The notes: generated from the sequence alone by a model not told the origin. A stretch of DNA of 64,000 bases from JANSWY01 sp965228955 (GCA_965228955.1 OZ245848.1:2914001-2978000), one strand, 5' to 3'; counted from the first letter of the stretch, positions 37,078 through 46,526 are shown. Translations and numbers: made by a program.

Positions 37078-38004
37078 ATGGATGCATATTCAAATACAAT
37101 CATAACAGCGGTCGACAAGATCAAAAATGCTGTTGTCAAAATAGATATAAGAAGAAAAACACTAAGAAGACAGGAACAAAACGGATCAGGTTCTGGCTTC
37201 ATTTTTTCTTCTGATGGAATGATTTTCACCAATAGCCATGTAGTGAATGGTGCTGATGAAATCATGGTTACTTTTCTTGATGGAAGTACAGAAACAGCCT
37301 ACCTAGTGGGAGAAGATCCGAACTCTGATCTGGCAATCATTAAAACTTCAGGATCCAATTTCTCAGTGGCATCATTAGCTAATTCCGATCACTTACAGAT
37401 TGGCCAGTTGGCAATTGCCATAGGAAACCCCTTAGGCTATCAACACACAGTAACAGCTGGTGTTGTAAGTGCTTTAGGAAGAACTTTAAGACTAGGAAAT
37501 GGTGTAACCATCGACAATGTTATTCAGACTGATGTGGCCCTAAATCCAGGTAACTCGGGAGGCCCAATGATAGATGGCAAAGGCGAAGTATTTGGTATTA
37601 ATACTGCAACATTAAGAGGTGCAAATGGATTGAGCTTTTCACTTGATATTAATCTGGCTAAAGCACTTGCATCAGACTTAATTAAATATGGAAAGATAAG
37701 AAGAGCACATATCGGTGTAATGCTTCAGGAAATACAATTGAACCAAAGAGTTATTAATGTCTTTCAATTGGAATCGACTAAAGGATTATTGATAACTGAT
37801 TTGATAGAAAACTCACCTGCATTTCACTCAAACCTTCAGAAAGGAGACATATTACTTCAGGTGAATGATAGCGACATCAATTCAATAAATGATTTATTTC
37901 AGCGACTCAGAGTAGATGCTATTGGCAAGGCACTCAAATTGACGGTACTCAGATCTGGCAAATTGAAAGAAGATGTATATATAATTCCAGTCCTAAAAAA
38001 CTAG
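37078..38004 (+). CDS. Trypsin-like serine protease with PDZ domain (Deg/HtrA-like), no signal peptide
   Basis: 308 residues. Chymotrypsin-fold triad: H54 in TNSHVV, D84 in SDLAIIKT, S160 in GNSGGP, with LNPGNSGGPMIDGKGEVFGI intact. One C-terminal PDZ domain (~210-305) has the GLLITDLIENSPA and GDILLQVND motifs. The N-terminus MDAYSNTIITAVDKIKNAVV is not a signal or membrane anchor, unlike periplasmic DegP/HtrA, so a cytoplasmic location is predicted; an in-frame upstream signal-bearing start was not found. One PDZ instead of two resembles DegS-type size. Convergent with the next small gene, three bases apart. Confidence 0.88.
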   Translation: MDAYSNTIITAVDKIKNAVVKIDIRRKTLRRQEQNGSGSGFIFSSDGMIFTNSHVVNGADEIMVTFLDGSTETAYLVGEDPNSDLAIIKTSGSNFSVASLANSDHLQIGQLAIAIGNPLGYQHTVTAGVVSALGRTLRLGNGVTIDNVIQTDVALNPGNSGGPMIDGKGEVFGINTATLRGANGLSFSLDINLAKALASDLIKYGKIRRAHIGVMLQEIQLNQRVINVFQLESTKGLLITDLIENSPAFHSNLQKGDILLQVNDSDINSINDLFQRLRVDAIGKALKLTVLRSGKLKEDVYIIPVLKN

Positions 38005-38006
38005 GA

Positions 38007-38180
38007 TTAATTCTTAGTCAGAAGCTCAATTTCCTTACCAACCTGATCTGCTTCTGCATATTTTTTATCGCTTGCTGTTCTGTCCACCGTAGAAAGCTCG
38101 TATGCCTCTTTCATCAGCTTCTCATACTTCTTCTGCAATTTGGCTGCAGGGTCTTTTTTAGAATTGAATAGTCCAAACAT
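38007..38180 (-). CDS. Lacal_2735-type small protein
   Basis: 57 residues from ATG 38180 (MFGLFNSKKDP); an ATG 30 bases upstream adds ten unlikely residues. The sequence KLQKKYEKLMKEAYELSTVD, then RTASDKKYAEADQVGKEIE, is a conserved helical mini-protein of Bacteroidota known as the Lacal_2735 family. It is Lys/Glu-rich with no signal peptide; function unknown. Too short for most gene callers but conserved in sequence, so real. Confidence 0.85.
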   Translation of the reverse strand: MFGLFNSKKDPAAKLQKKYEKLMKEAYELSTVDRTASDKKYAEADQVGKEIELLTKN

Positions 38181-38278
38181 TTTGTTTTTTTGTATTGGAA
38201 CATATCTCATTACGATTTGTTCGATTCATTCAAAGATTCTTGAACCCTGTTTTAAAATTATCTGTTGATCTAACATTT

Positions 38279-38336
38279 ATCAGCTTATTGCAATTACACT
38301 ATTAGTATTTTATTCAAAAATACTTGACAAGCTGAT
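38279..38336. promoter_or_regulatory. Nested inverted repeats in the divergent region upstream of korA
   Basis: Outer arms ATCAGCTT (38279-38286) and AAGCTGAT (38329-38336) enclose a perfect hairpin AGTATTTT (38304-38311) / AAAATACT (38317-38324). A TTGACA (38324-38329), 16 bases, TAATGT (38346-38351) pair overlaps it, which looks like a classical sigma-70 promoter, an atypical form for Bacteroidota. Confidence 0.35.
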
Positions 38337-38427
38337 TAGAATCCCTAATGTGTAAAGTATTAGCATTAGACGATCCTAATGATTAAATTATATAGGTAAT
38401 TAAGCGTATCACTACATTTTTAGCGCT

Positions 38428-40293
38428 ATGAACACTCAAAAACCCGAAACCAAAGATGAAGTAGTAATTCTATTTGCTGGTGACTCTGGAGATGGAATAC
38501 AGTTAACAGGTGGCCAATTCACGGAAACTGTAGAGATTTTTGGTAACGACATTAGTACATTTCCCAATTTCCCTGCTGAAATCCGAGCTCCTGCTGGTAC
38601 ACTATCGGGTGTCTCTGGGTTCCAACTTAAGTTTGGAAGTATTGAAGTATTTACAGCTGGAGACCAATATGATGTCCTGGTTGTAATGAATGCTGCCGCT
38701 CTGAAAGTCAATCTTCAAAACCTAAAAAAAGGAGGAATCATTATAGCCAACACTTCAGGTTTTGATAGTAAAAATTTAAGGAACGCGAAATACATCGATG
38801 GAGAAAACCCACTGACCAACCAATCTCTAGATGGTTATGAGCTTCATTCTATTGACATAACTAAACTAACGCGTGAGTCCCTCAAGGATTCTGGTTTAAG
38901 TGTCAAAGAAATAGATAGAAGTAAGAACATGTTTGTTCTTGGTTTCATTTACTGGATGTTTAATCAATCCGTAGATAACACTGTAAAAAACATTACCGAG
39001 AAGTTCAAAAACAAACCTGACCTTGCAAAATCGAATATTAGTGTTCTTAAAGCCGGGTATAATTTTGGAGATACCAGTGAAACTTTCAGCTCGAGGTTTA
39101 AAGTAAAACCAGCAAAACTCCCAAAAGGAAGATATAGAAATATAAGTGGGAACCAGGCCATTTCTCTTGGGTTAGTTGCAGCTGCAAATAAGTCAAACCT
39201 TGAGCTTTTTTATGGGAGTTATCCAATCACACCTGCTTCTGATATATTACATGAGTTATCCAAGTATAAGAACCTTGGAGTTAAAACCTTTCAGGCCGAA
39301 GATGAAATTGCAGCAATAGCCGCAACAATTGGAGCTTCCTTTGGTGGATCCCTTGCAGCAACTGCAAGCTCAGGACCTGGAATTGCTTTGAAAGGAGAAG
39401 CTCTGGGCTTGGGTGTTATTCTTGAAATTCCATTGGTAATTGTAAATGTACAACGCGGAGGTCCTTCTACAGGGTTGCCTACAAAGACAGAACAAGCGGA
39501 TCTGTGGCAAGCTCTGTACGGAAGAAATGGAGAAGCTCCAATTCCTGTACTAGCTGCCGCTACCCCAAAGGATTGTTTCGATATGGCCTATGAAGCATGT
39601 AGAATCGCTGTGGAGCATATGACGCCTGTATTTTTGTTATCTGATGGATATATCGCAAATGGTGCAGAACCCTGGGCATTTCCAAAGAGCTCAGACTTAA
39701 AACCCATTGAGCCTATCACAAATGTGGACGGCATGAATACTGAAGAAGGTCAATTACTTCCATACAAGAGAAATGAAGATTTGGTAAGACCATGGATAGT
39801 TCCAGGTCAAAAAGGGTTTGAGCATAGAATAGGTGGTTTGGAAAAGGAGGCGGATACAGGAAACGTATCATATGACCCTCTCAACCATCAAAATATGACC
39901 AAGACCCGAGAAGAGAAAGTCTTAAAAATCGCAGAAGATATTCCAGAGCAGCAGATTGAAAGTGGTCCCGATTCGGGAGAAATTGTAGTTGTTGGTTGGG
40001 GTTCTACTTATGGCGCCATAGAAACAGCTGTAAGAGAATTAAATGAGGAAGGAAAACCAGTTTCACATATTCACCTCAAGTACATATTTCCATTTCCAAA
40101 AAACCTTGAGCAGCTACTCAAAGGGTTTGATAAAGTGATAATTCCCGAGATGAACAGGGGGCAATTATCCCGATATATGAAGCAGGAACTGGAAATAAAC
40201 ATCATACCACATAGCAAAATGATGGGATTACCTTATCACGTTGAAGAGATTAAACAACTAATTGAAAATGAGCTAAGCCATGCAAAAGCCTAA
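38428..40293 (+). CDS. korA: 2-oxoacid:ferredoxin oxidoreductase, fused gamma-alpha subunit (KorA-type)
   Basis: 621 residues. The N-terminal gamma domain (~10-195) starts VVILFAGDSGDGIQLTGGQF; the alpha/pyrimidine-binding domain (~225-470) carries YPITPASD (265-272), FQAEDEIAAIA and TASSGPGIALKGEALGL; the transketolase-C-like domain (~515-615) ends the protein. The gamma-alpha fusion is the usual Bacteroidota form of 2-oxoglutarate:ferredoxin oxidoreductase, which links the TCA cycle to ferredoxin by reversible oxidative decarboxylation to succinyl-CoA. The 14-base overlap with korB makes a heterodimer certain. 2-Oxoglutarate specificity is the family default, not proven here. Confidence 0.93.
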   Translation: MNTQKPETKDEVVILFAGDSGDGIQLTGGQFTETVEIFGNDISTFPNFPAEIRAPAGTLSGVSGFQLKFGSIEVFTAGDQYDVLVVMNAAALKVNLQNLKKGGIIIANTSGFDSKNLRNAKYIDGENPLTNQSLDGYELHSIDITKLTRESLKDSGLSVKEIDRSKNMFVLGFIYWMFNQSVDNTVKNITEKFKNKPDLAKSNISVLKAGYNFGDTSETFSSRFKVKPAKLPKGRYRNISGNQAISLGLVAAANKSNLELFYGSYPITPASDILHELSKYKNLGVKTFQAEDEIAAIAATIGASFGGSLAATASSGPGIALKGEALGLGVILEIPLVIVNVQRGGPSTGLPTKTEQADLWQALYGRNGEAPIPVLAAATPKDCFDMAYEACRIAVEHMTPVFLLSDGYIANGAEPWAFPKSSDLKPIEPITNVDGMNTEEGQLLPYKRNEDLVRPWIVPGQKGFEHRIGGLEKEADTGNVSYDPLNHQNMTKTREEKVLKIAEDIPEQQIESGPDSGEIVVVGWGSTYGAIETAVRELNEEGKPVSHIHLKYIFPFPKNLEQLLKGFDKVIIPEMNRGQLSRYMKQELEINIIPHSKMMGLPYHVEEIKQLIENELSHAKA

Positions 40294-41317
40294 CAATAAC
40301 GGAAATTCGACAACCCTTACACCAAAAGACTATGCTACCGACCAGGAAGTAAGGTGGTGCCCGGGATGTGGTGATTATTCGATTCTAAAACAAGTTCAAA
40401 CTGTAATGCCGCAGTTGGGAGTTCCGAAAGAAAACACTGTTTTTGTGTCAGGTATAGGATGTGCGGCTCGATACCCTTATTACATGAACACATATGGCAT
40501 GCACAGCATTCATGGTCGTGCTACAGCTATTGCAAGTGGACTAAAGGCTTCTAATCCAGAATTAGACGTTTGGGTAATAACCGGGGATGGCGACTCGCTG
40601 GCAATTGGAGGTAATCATCTTATTCATCTATTAAGGAGAAATATTGATGTCAACGTCTTGCTATTTAACAATGAAATTTATGGGCTCACAAAAGGGCAAT
40701 ACTCCCCTACTTCACCGCAGGGTAAAGTGTCAAAGTCTACGCCATTAGGCTCGGTTGATCATCCCTTCAATCCTCTGGCACTGGCTTTAGGTGCAGAGGC
40801 TACATTTGTTTCCAGAGCCATTGACAGAAACCCAAAACATCTGAGAGACACAATTGTAGCAGCGCATAAACACAAAGGAACCAGCCTGATCGAAATCTAT
40901 CAGAATTGTAATGTTTTCAATGATTTGGCTTTTGATCTATATTCTAACAAAGATTCCAAAGAAGAAAATGCCATATATCTTGAAGCTGGGCAACCATTAC
41001 TTTTTGGGAAAGACCAAAACAAAGGAATTAAACTGGATGGATTCAAACCGGTAATAGTTTCAATGGAAGAATCAGGAAATTCCGCTGATGATTTATGGAT
41101 TCATGATCCAGAAGACAAAATCAAAGCATCGATCCTTACTAATTTCTTTGATTACGATTTTAATAAGGGGGATTTACCAAGACCATTTGGTGTATTTTAT
41201 GAGAAACAACGCGACACGTATGAAGACCTAATGAAGACCCAAATAGATAATGCAATCTCGTCTGCTCCCATCGAGCTGGATGACTTATTAAGTGGAAGCA
41301 ATCACTGGGAAATCTAG
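40280..41317 (+). CDS. korB: 2-oxoacid:ferredoxin oxidoreductase, thiamine-diphosphate (beta) subunit
   Basis: 345 residues. CPGCGDYSIL (27-36) and GIGCAARYPYY (near 56-66) give Cys ligands for the single [4Fe-4S] cluster; the ThDP/Mg motif is GDGDSLAIGGNH (102-113) through LLFNNEIYGLTKGQYSPTSP. It couples ThDP-bound decarboxylation in this subunit to ferredoxin reduction. Starts inside the end of korA (14-base overlap), hence translational coupling. The stop codon abuts a convergent gene at 41318 with no terminator between. Confidence 0.93.
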   Translation: MQKPNNNGNSTTLTPKDYATDQEVRWCPGCGDYSILKQVQTVMPQLGVPKENTVFVSGIGCAARYPYYMNTYGMHSIHGRATAIASGLKASNPELDVWVITGDGDSLAIGGNHLIHLLRRNIDVNVLLFNNEIYGLTKGQYSPTSPQGKVSKSTPLGSVDHPFNPLALALGAEATFVSRAIDRNPKHLRDTIVAAHKHKGTSLIEIYQNCNVFNDLAFDLYSNKDSKEENAIYLEAGQPLLFGKDQNKGIKLDGFKPVIVSMEESGNSADDLWIHDPEDKIKASILTNFFDYDFNKGDLPRPFGVFYEKQRDTYEDLMKTQIDNAISSAPIELDDLLSGSNHWEI

Positions 41318-41704
41318 TTATTCCGACCAGACACCCATTGAATCCAATTGCACGATTACCAAATCTTTGGTTTCTTTCAACGCCTTTACATAGTCATGCA
41401 ACACGTACCCCTGTGCGTCATCGCTGTGTACTTGAAGATCGTAAATGAAAGAGAAATCTAATTTTTTAAAAACCGGATCAAACTCAATGCATCTCTTTTG
41501 AATACTTTCAAGATCCTTTCCATATAATGGAACTTCATCATGCGCCACTAAAAATGCATCCAGTAAATTTACGATTGCTCGCTCAATGATGTGACAGGTA
41601 GAAAACATTACCACATCTTCTTGAGGCTTATTGTATTCCGACATTACCTGATCGTATTCCGCCAGTGCATTGTCAATTAACTCATCGATATTCCTTTTTT
41701 CCAT
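41318..41704 (-). CDS. Hypothetical all-helical protein, HEPN-like pattern
   Basis: 128 residues, helical and acidic, starting MEKRNIDELIDNALAEYDQV. The segment FSTCHIIERAIVNLLDAFLV, followed by a VPLYGKDLESIQKRC loop-helix, resembles the A..A.E.alKa and H.l..L pattern of HEPN/nucleotidyltransferase-substrate-binding proteins, but the RxxxxH motif is absent, so RNase activity is not suggested. No partner nucleotidyltransferase is next to it. Convergent with korB (adjacent stops). Confidence 0.55.
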   Translation of the reverse strand: MEKRNIDELIDNALAEYDQVMSEYNKPQEDVVMFSTCHIIERAIVNLLDAFLVAHDEVPLYGKDLESIQKRCIEFDPVFKKLDFSFIYDLQVHSDDAQGYVLHDYVKALKETKDLVIVQLDSMGVWSE

Positions 41705-41851
41705 GTTAACTAAATGAATGTCAAACTTTTAGTTTCCAGGCTTGGTTACTATAAATATACAAATTCCTGAATAGAAATCCATTTTTCTTCAAGAACCAAA
41801 ACAATTCATAAGTTTGTACATTATAGATTGTGACATTTAAATAATGAAATC

Positions 41852-42853
41852 GTGTTAAAATCCGTTGAACCACTAGGCTTTCCATGGCAAACAAAAGACC
41901 CATTCCTGTTTTGTGCATATCATGAAGATGCCTACCCAAAGGGCAATGATCAATTAGGACCGGATGCCTCATTAGAAGGAAGGTCGATTGGCCAGGACTT
42001 TCAAATTAAAGATGGTTGGAGAATGTATCATGGAGAAACTGTTCCTGGTTTTCCGTCACATCCACATCGAGGGTTTGAAACTGTAACAATCGTCCAAAAG
42101 GGATTGGTAGATCATGCTGATTCATTGGGTGCTGCTGGTCGATTTGGTAATGGAGATGTGCAATGGATGACGGCAGGAAAAGGTGTTCAGCATTCTGAAA
42201 TGTTCCCGTTATTAAACAAAGAGTCTGACAATCCATTTCTACTTTTTCAGATTTGGTTAAACCTTCCTAAAAAGAGCAAATTTGTTGAACCGCATTTTGC
42301 CATGTTGTGGAATGAGAATATTCCAAAAATCGAAGTGAATGATTCCAACGGTAATAAATCTGAAGTGACAGTTGTTGTAGGTGGCTTTGAAGATACTGAA
42401 GTGAACTCCCCCTCTCCTAGTTCATGGGCTGCCGATAACAATAATAATGTTGCCATATACACAATCAAAATGGAACCAAATGCGACTTTGCACCTTCCTG
42501 CAACCAACCCTGAACTAAACAGGTCACTATACTTCTTTAAAGGAAATAATATTAACATTGGTGGATCCAGCATTTCGAAAGATCATTCAATTGACCTTAC
42601 AAATGACACCATCGAGATCCAAAACGGTGACACTGAATCTCATTTTCTATATTTACAGGGAAAACCAATCAATGAACCTACTGTTCAATATGGTCCGTTT
42701 GTCATGAATTCTCCAGAAGAGATTCAAGCTGCCATGATGGACTATCAAAGGACACAATTTGGTGGGTGGCCATGGCCAAAACACGATCAAGTGCATGATG
42801 CGTCGCTAGGAAGATTCGCGAAGTTTGCTGATGGTACTGAGGTAGTAAAATAA
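41852..42853 (+). CDS. Pirin-family bicupin protein
   Basis: 333 residues with GTG start at 41852: the upstream ATG (41843) runs into a stop after three codons. The N-terminal cupin metal ligands are complete: H70 and H72 in HPHRGF, H114 in GKGVQHSEM and E116. The C-terminal cupin (~200-300) and the tail MMDYQRTQFGGWPWP are typical of pirins. Pirins bind Fe and some act as quercetin 2,3-dioxygenases or redox sensors; the specific role here is unknown. Cytoplasmic. Confidence 0.92.
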   Translation: MLKSVEPLGFPWQTKDPFLFCAYHEDAYPKGNDQLGPDASLEGRSIGQDFQIKDGWRMYHGETVPGFPSHPHRGFETVTIVQKGLVDHADSLGAAGRFGNGDVQWMTAGKGVQHSEMFPLLNKESDNPFLLFQIWLNLPKKSKFVEPHFAMLWNENIPKIEVNDSNGNKSEVTVVVGGFEDTEVNSPSPSSWAADNNNNVAIYTIKMEPNATLHLPATNPELNRSLYFFKGNNINIGGSSISKDHSIDLTNDTIEIQNGDTESHFLYLQGKPINEPTVQYGPFVMNSPEEIQAAMMDYQRTQFGGWPWPKHDQVHDASLGRFAKFADGTEVVK

Positions 42854-42974
42854 GCTAATAATTGGCTACAGATAAATTCCCGTTTGTCACGAAATTGCTG
42901 TAGTCCATCGAATTTGAGAACCTTCCGGGCATATGTTCGTTAATTACCCACAGAACTTTTTCAAATAAATTTCT

Positions 42975-44201
42975 GTGCCTAAAAACATTAATCTACATCT
43001 TATCCTGGGGTCACTCTGGCTGTTGATGTTTGCTTCTAGCAGTCAATTTTTTATCATAGCCCCGATCTTACCTCAGTTAGGCGAACAGTTAAATATTGCA
43101 GAAAACATTCAAGGTACATTAATCTCAGGCTATGCTTTCTCATTAGCTATCTCCGCACTTTTTATTGGTCCAGTTTCAGACAAAATTGGAAGAAGAAGGA
43201 TTCTTATCTTAGGAAGTGCAACGATGGCTGTTGCATTGGGACTTCACCCTTTTGCTTATGATTACACTTCAATTCTAACTCTTAGATTAATTGCTGGTAT
43301 TGCAGGTGGAATACTTACTGGTTCTTGTGTATCATATATCAGAGACGTATTCCCTTATAACAAAAGAGGTTGGGCAAACGGTATTGTAGCCACTGGAAGT
43401 GCCGCAGGACAGATATTAGGAATTCCAATTGGGAAAATATTGGCTTCCCAACAAGGTTTTGATACTCCATTCCTATTCTTCAGCGCTGTGATGGCGATTG
43501 CATTTTTTATGATTATGCAATTTGTTCCACATACTTCATTGGAAGCAAAATATCAAAGACTAACATGGTCAAGCTTTAGCCTTACTGGTTATAAGGATGT
43601 CCTAAAATCAAGACATTTTGGAGCTTCGGCTGTTGGTTATGTTTTGATGTTCTTTAGCATTTCAATGTTTATGGTTTATTTTCCAACTTGGCTAGAGGTA
43701 GATCTAAGCTTCTCGAGTGAATTTGTAGCACTAATATTATCAGTTGGTGGTATCGCTACTTTAATAGGCTCACCATTGGCAGGCAGACTTACAGATCTTG
43801 TTGGTAGAAAATCGGTGAACATCGTCAATAACCTAGGTTTAGCTGTTAGTATTCTCGCTCTGGCTACATTGGATCATAGTGGGATTACTTTAGTCATTCT
43901 GAGTTTCTTCACTATGCTTTTCCTATCTGGAAGACTTGTTTCATTTCAGGCACTTATCTCAGATATTACTTCCGATTCTTCCAGAGGACGTTTTATGTGC
44001 TTGTCTATCAGCATTGGCCAGATTGGAATGGGATTAGGATCATTCTTTTCCGGGTTTGTTTTTGACAATTTCAGCTTTCTTGGAAATGTAGTGATTTCCG
44101 CTATTGCATGTATTGCAATGATTGCTACAGTTTTAGTGTTTGATACTGCAACACAGGTAAATGAACCTGTTGCTGAAATGACTCCAGCAGAAATCAGCTA
44201 G
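42975..44201 (+). CDS. MFS transporter (drug/metabolite efflux, DHA1-like)
   Basis: 408 residues, 12 membrane segments, GTG start at 42975. MFS motif A is GPVSDKIGRRRILILGSA (after helix 2) and a second copy GRLTDLVGRKSVN after helix 8; motif C-like GIVATGSAAGQILGIPIGK in helix 5 marks the antiporter (export) subgroup. Substrate unknown. The 3' end overlaps the convergent queE gene by four bases. Follows pirin on the same strand with a 121-base gap, so possibly separate transcription. Confidence 0.9.
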   Translation: MPKNINLHLILGSLWLLMFASSSQFFIIAPILPQLGEQLNIAENIQGTLISGYAFSLAISALFIGPVSDKIGRRRILILGSATMAVALGLHPFAYDYTSILTLRLIAGIAGGILTGSCVSYIRDVFPYNKRGWANGIVATGSAAGQILGIPIGKILASQQGFDTPFLFFSAVMAIAFFMIMQFVPHTSLEAKYQRLTWSSFSLTGYKDVLKSRHFGASAVGYVLMFFSISMFMVYFPTWLEVDLSFSSEFVALILSVGGIATLIGSPLAGRLTDLVGRKSVNIVNNLGLAVSILALATLDHSGITLVILSFFTMLFLSGRLVSFQALISDITSDSSRGRFMCLSISIGQIGMGLGSFFSGFVFDNFSFLGNVVISAIACIAMIATVLVFDTATQVNEPVAEMTPAEIS

Positions 44202-44947
44202 ACTCCCCTTTTTGGACCATAGACATGAATATGTAATCGGTCTGTGTAGTTAAATCCGTTTTTTTTACATACTTCGATTAACCATTGTTGTTTAGCATTA
44301 AGCATCTCTGGGGTAGTTCCCTGAGGCATTAGGTAGACTGAATCATGTGGTATTAGATATTCTTTAATTAATTGTAACACCTCATCTAAGTCGCCTTGCT
44401 CTTCGATTACAAATTTGAAATTTGATTTTGAGGTTTTGCTGAAAAATTTAATAGCTTTTTGAACTATACGCTCCTCCTTTTTTACAAATGAATTACTCAG
44501 CTTTACAGATACGTTGTATTGATCAATTAAAGGTTCAAGGTCTTCATTTGGGATAAGGGTACCATTTGTCTCAAATTCAATGTGCTTTCTGAGTGACTTC
44601 AACTTTGCACATAATTCAACAAGCTCCTTATGTTGCACTAATGGTTCACCTCCGGTTATGACAATATGTTTACAATTGTACTGTGAAACAACTTCTAAAA
44701 CCTGATCGGCGGTCATTCTTAGAATGTGGTCTTCTTTTTTGAATTTGGAATAACCTGGTTTTGAATCATTTACATGATCATAACTGGTATTTTCCCAGTT
44801 CCAGGTATAGTCTGTATCACACCAAACGCAATAGAGATTGCATAATGAGAGTCTTATAAAAACTGAAGGTACTCCCAGGTTTTTACCTTCTCCCTGGATT
44901 GTGTGAAAGATTTCGGGACCCTGATCAAGCTTTGCAATGTTGAGCAT
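44198..44947 (-). CDS. queE: 7-carboxy-7-deazaguanine synthase (radical SAM)
   Basis: 249 residues. Radical-SAM cluster Cys C36, C40, C43 in LSLCNLYCVWCDT, a CX3CX2C arrangement characteristic of QueE; also IFHTIQGEGKNLGVPSVFIR (13-32) and VITGGEPLVQ for SAM binding. It rearranges 6-carboxytetrahydropterin into the 7-deazapurine ring, an early step of queuosine tRNA modification. No other que genes nearby. A CX3CX2C motif with an elongated loop (YTWNWENTSYDHVNDS) is seen between cluster and GGEP. Confidence 0.94.
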   Translation of the reverse strand: MLNIAKLDQGPEIFHTIQGEGKNLGVPSVFIRLSLCNLYCVWCDTDYTWNWENTSYDHVNDSKPGYSKFKKEDHILRMTADQVLEVVSQYNCKHIVITGGEPLVQHKELVELCAKLKSLRKHIEFETNGTLIPNEDLEPLIDQYNVSVKLSNSFVKKEERIVQKAIKFFSKTSKSNFKFVIEEQGDLDEVLQLIKEYLIPHDSVYLMPQGTTPEMLNAKQQWLIEVCKKNGFNYTDRLHIHVYGPKRGV

Positions 44948-44962
44948 GATGCAAATCTAGTA

Positions 44963-45775
44963 TTAGTCAATAATAGATTGTATTTCTTTGATCATTTGTT
45001 CGTCTACAAAGTCTATTATATTTCCTGTTTTCAAAGAAAGGCTCTTCAAGTGCACAGGTTCTCTACCCAGTTCTATTCGGTCATTTTTATTTTTATCAAT
45101 ACCAAAACTAAGAATAACCTCATCTGAATCCTTTAAGACTTTGAAGCCCAGATATTCTTTATTCATTTCTTCATGAACCATTAAGGTATTGTTATCAATG
45201 TTGTATAAAACAAAAGATAATTTGTCTTTACCATTGATCAATTCATCGTCATTGGTATCCTCCAGGACAGCATTTATTAAAATGTATGAACTCCCATCTC
45301 TTTGGTAGAATTGATAATGTGGAATAAACGCTTTTCTATTAAAAATTCTTTTCTTGGTGGAATTTCTCTGATTATACAGAATTAGATTGTTTATAGGTTC
45401 CTCATAAAATCTCCGGTATACACCTTCACCGACATAAGAATCAAAGCTATCCATATACATTCCAAGATCATCCTCTATCATTTCTGGGTTCTCCAGGTTT
45501 ACCAAAGATATTTCTATGATATATAATGGTATTATGGTGTCTAGCAAATGAGGTTCCCCAAAAGTAATTTGCTGATCTCTTAAGTTAATTTGTCCACCGT
45601 CTTTATTCTGAGCGGGTTTATCTACAGTAATATCAGCTATTTGATTGCTTGTACTCCGTAAGGCTCTTGATACCTCTTTCCAAACAACGCTAAATAGCAT
45701 AAATATTAATAAAATGAGAGCCACAGTACCAATAGCAGCTAGTAGTTTTTGGTTATACCTAGACAGTTTATCCAT
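44963..45775 (-). CDS. Membrane-anchored protein of unknown function
   Basis: 270 residues with one N-terminal membrane helix (~12-34, LLAAIGTVALILLIFMLFSV) and a ~230-residue beta-rich, acidic soluble domain, probably periplasmic. It contains EDTNDDELINGKDKLSFVLY and SFGIDKNKNDRIELGREP, Asp/Asn-rich stretches that recall calcium-binding loops. No family recognised. It lies 43 bases downstream of the metalloprotease-like gene and 15 bases upstream of queE, so it is probably co-transcribed with both neighbours. Confidence 0.65.
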   Translation of the reverse strand: MDKLSRYNQKLLAAIGTVALILLIFMLFSVVWKEVSRALRSTSNQIADITVDKPAQNKDGGQINLRDQQITFGEPHLLDTIIPLYIIEISLVNLENPEMIEDDLGMYMDSFDSYVGEGVYRRFYEEPINNLILYNQRNSTKKRIFNRKAFIPHYQFYQRDGSSYILINAVLEDTNDDELINGKDKLSFVLYNIDNNTLMVHEEMNKEYLGFKVLKDSDEVILSFGIDKNKNDRIELGREPVHLKSLSLKTGNIIDFVDEQMIKEIQSIID

Positions 45776-45818
45776 GATTGATAAATTTTAATAATTGAAA
45801 GATAACAAAATTCCAGAT

Positions 45819-46526
45819 CTACAGAAGCTCCTTTAACTCAACATCGGTCATATAGTATTTATCAATAAACTCAGCACCAAATTTCTGATACAAGTCTCTA
45901 CAAGATGGATCATACCTCACATAATAAGCATACTGATAAATCTGACTTCCTAACCCATGATATACAGGCATGAGATCTGTACTTCTTTCATGCTTAGCTC
46001 GAAACTCACTGCTAACCAGGTACATCAATCCCCATTTTGCGATTTGAAGAGTTGATAACTCATCATAGTAAGCGACATGACCTAATTCATGAGCAAGAAT
46101 TCCCACCTGTGCATCAAATGGAAGTGACCTTAATAAAATCTCATCAAATTGAGTGTTGGTCGCATCATTTAAAAGGATCTTGTAAACCCGATTCTTCTTA
46201 GGGCCGAAAAGTGTTCCAATATCAAAATTTGATTCCATTGGCGCTCCTGATTGGGTGAGCTCCATATCGATATTGACGTCTTTCAATTCTGGGTATGCCG
46301 CAAATGCTATTAATGCTGCCATCTCAAAACCTTCTGGCAATCCCTTATTCGGACCAACCAACTGGATTAGACTATCCTCATTGTATTCTTTGCCTTCAAG
46401 TGTATCAGCAAAAATGAACGAAGTAGTATTACGATCAACCTGAACAGGATCAACTGATTGAAAGAGAATAAGCAATATGAGTATTACAAACAATCCAAGA
46501 AATGTGAGGAAGGCTTTTTTTAGCAT
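45819..46526 (-). CDS. Membrane-anchored HExxH metalloprotease-like protein
   Basis: 235 residues: an N-terminal membrane helix (residues ~5-23) then a periplasmic domain. Zinc motif H146-E147-L-G-H150 in GILAHELGHVAYYDE, followed 30 residues later by KHERSTDLMPVYHG (E180, D184, H190), the ExxTD helix expected for the third ligand of gluzincin-type peptidases. Family not named. Peptidase activity is an inference from these motifs. Precedes the 44963 membrane protein in the same direction. Confidence 0.7.
   Translation of the reverse strand: MLKKAFLTFLGLFVILILLILFQSVDPVQVDRNTTSFIFADTLEGKEYNEDSLIQLVGPNKGLPEGFEMAALIAFAAYPELKDVNIDMELTQSGAPMESNFDIGTLFGPKKNRVYKILLNDATNTQFDEILLRSLPFDAQVGILAHELGHVAYYDELSTLQIAKWGLMYLVSSEFRAKHERSTDLMPVYHGLGSQIYQYAYYVRYDPSCRDLYQKFGAEFIDKYYMTDVELKELL

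Noticed and set aside
41318..41704. HEPN toxin of a toxin-antitoxin pair
   Set aside because: No RxxxxH motif and no nucleotidyltransferase or antitoxin gene adjacent.
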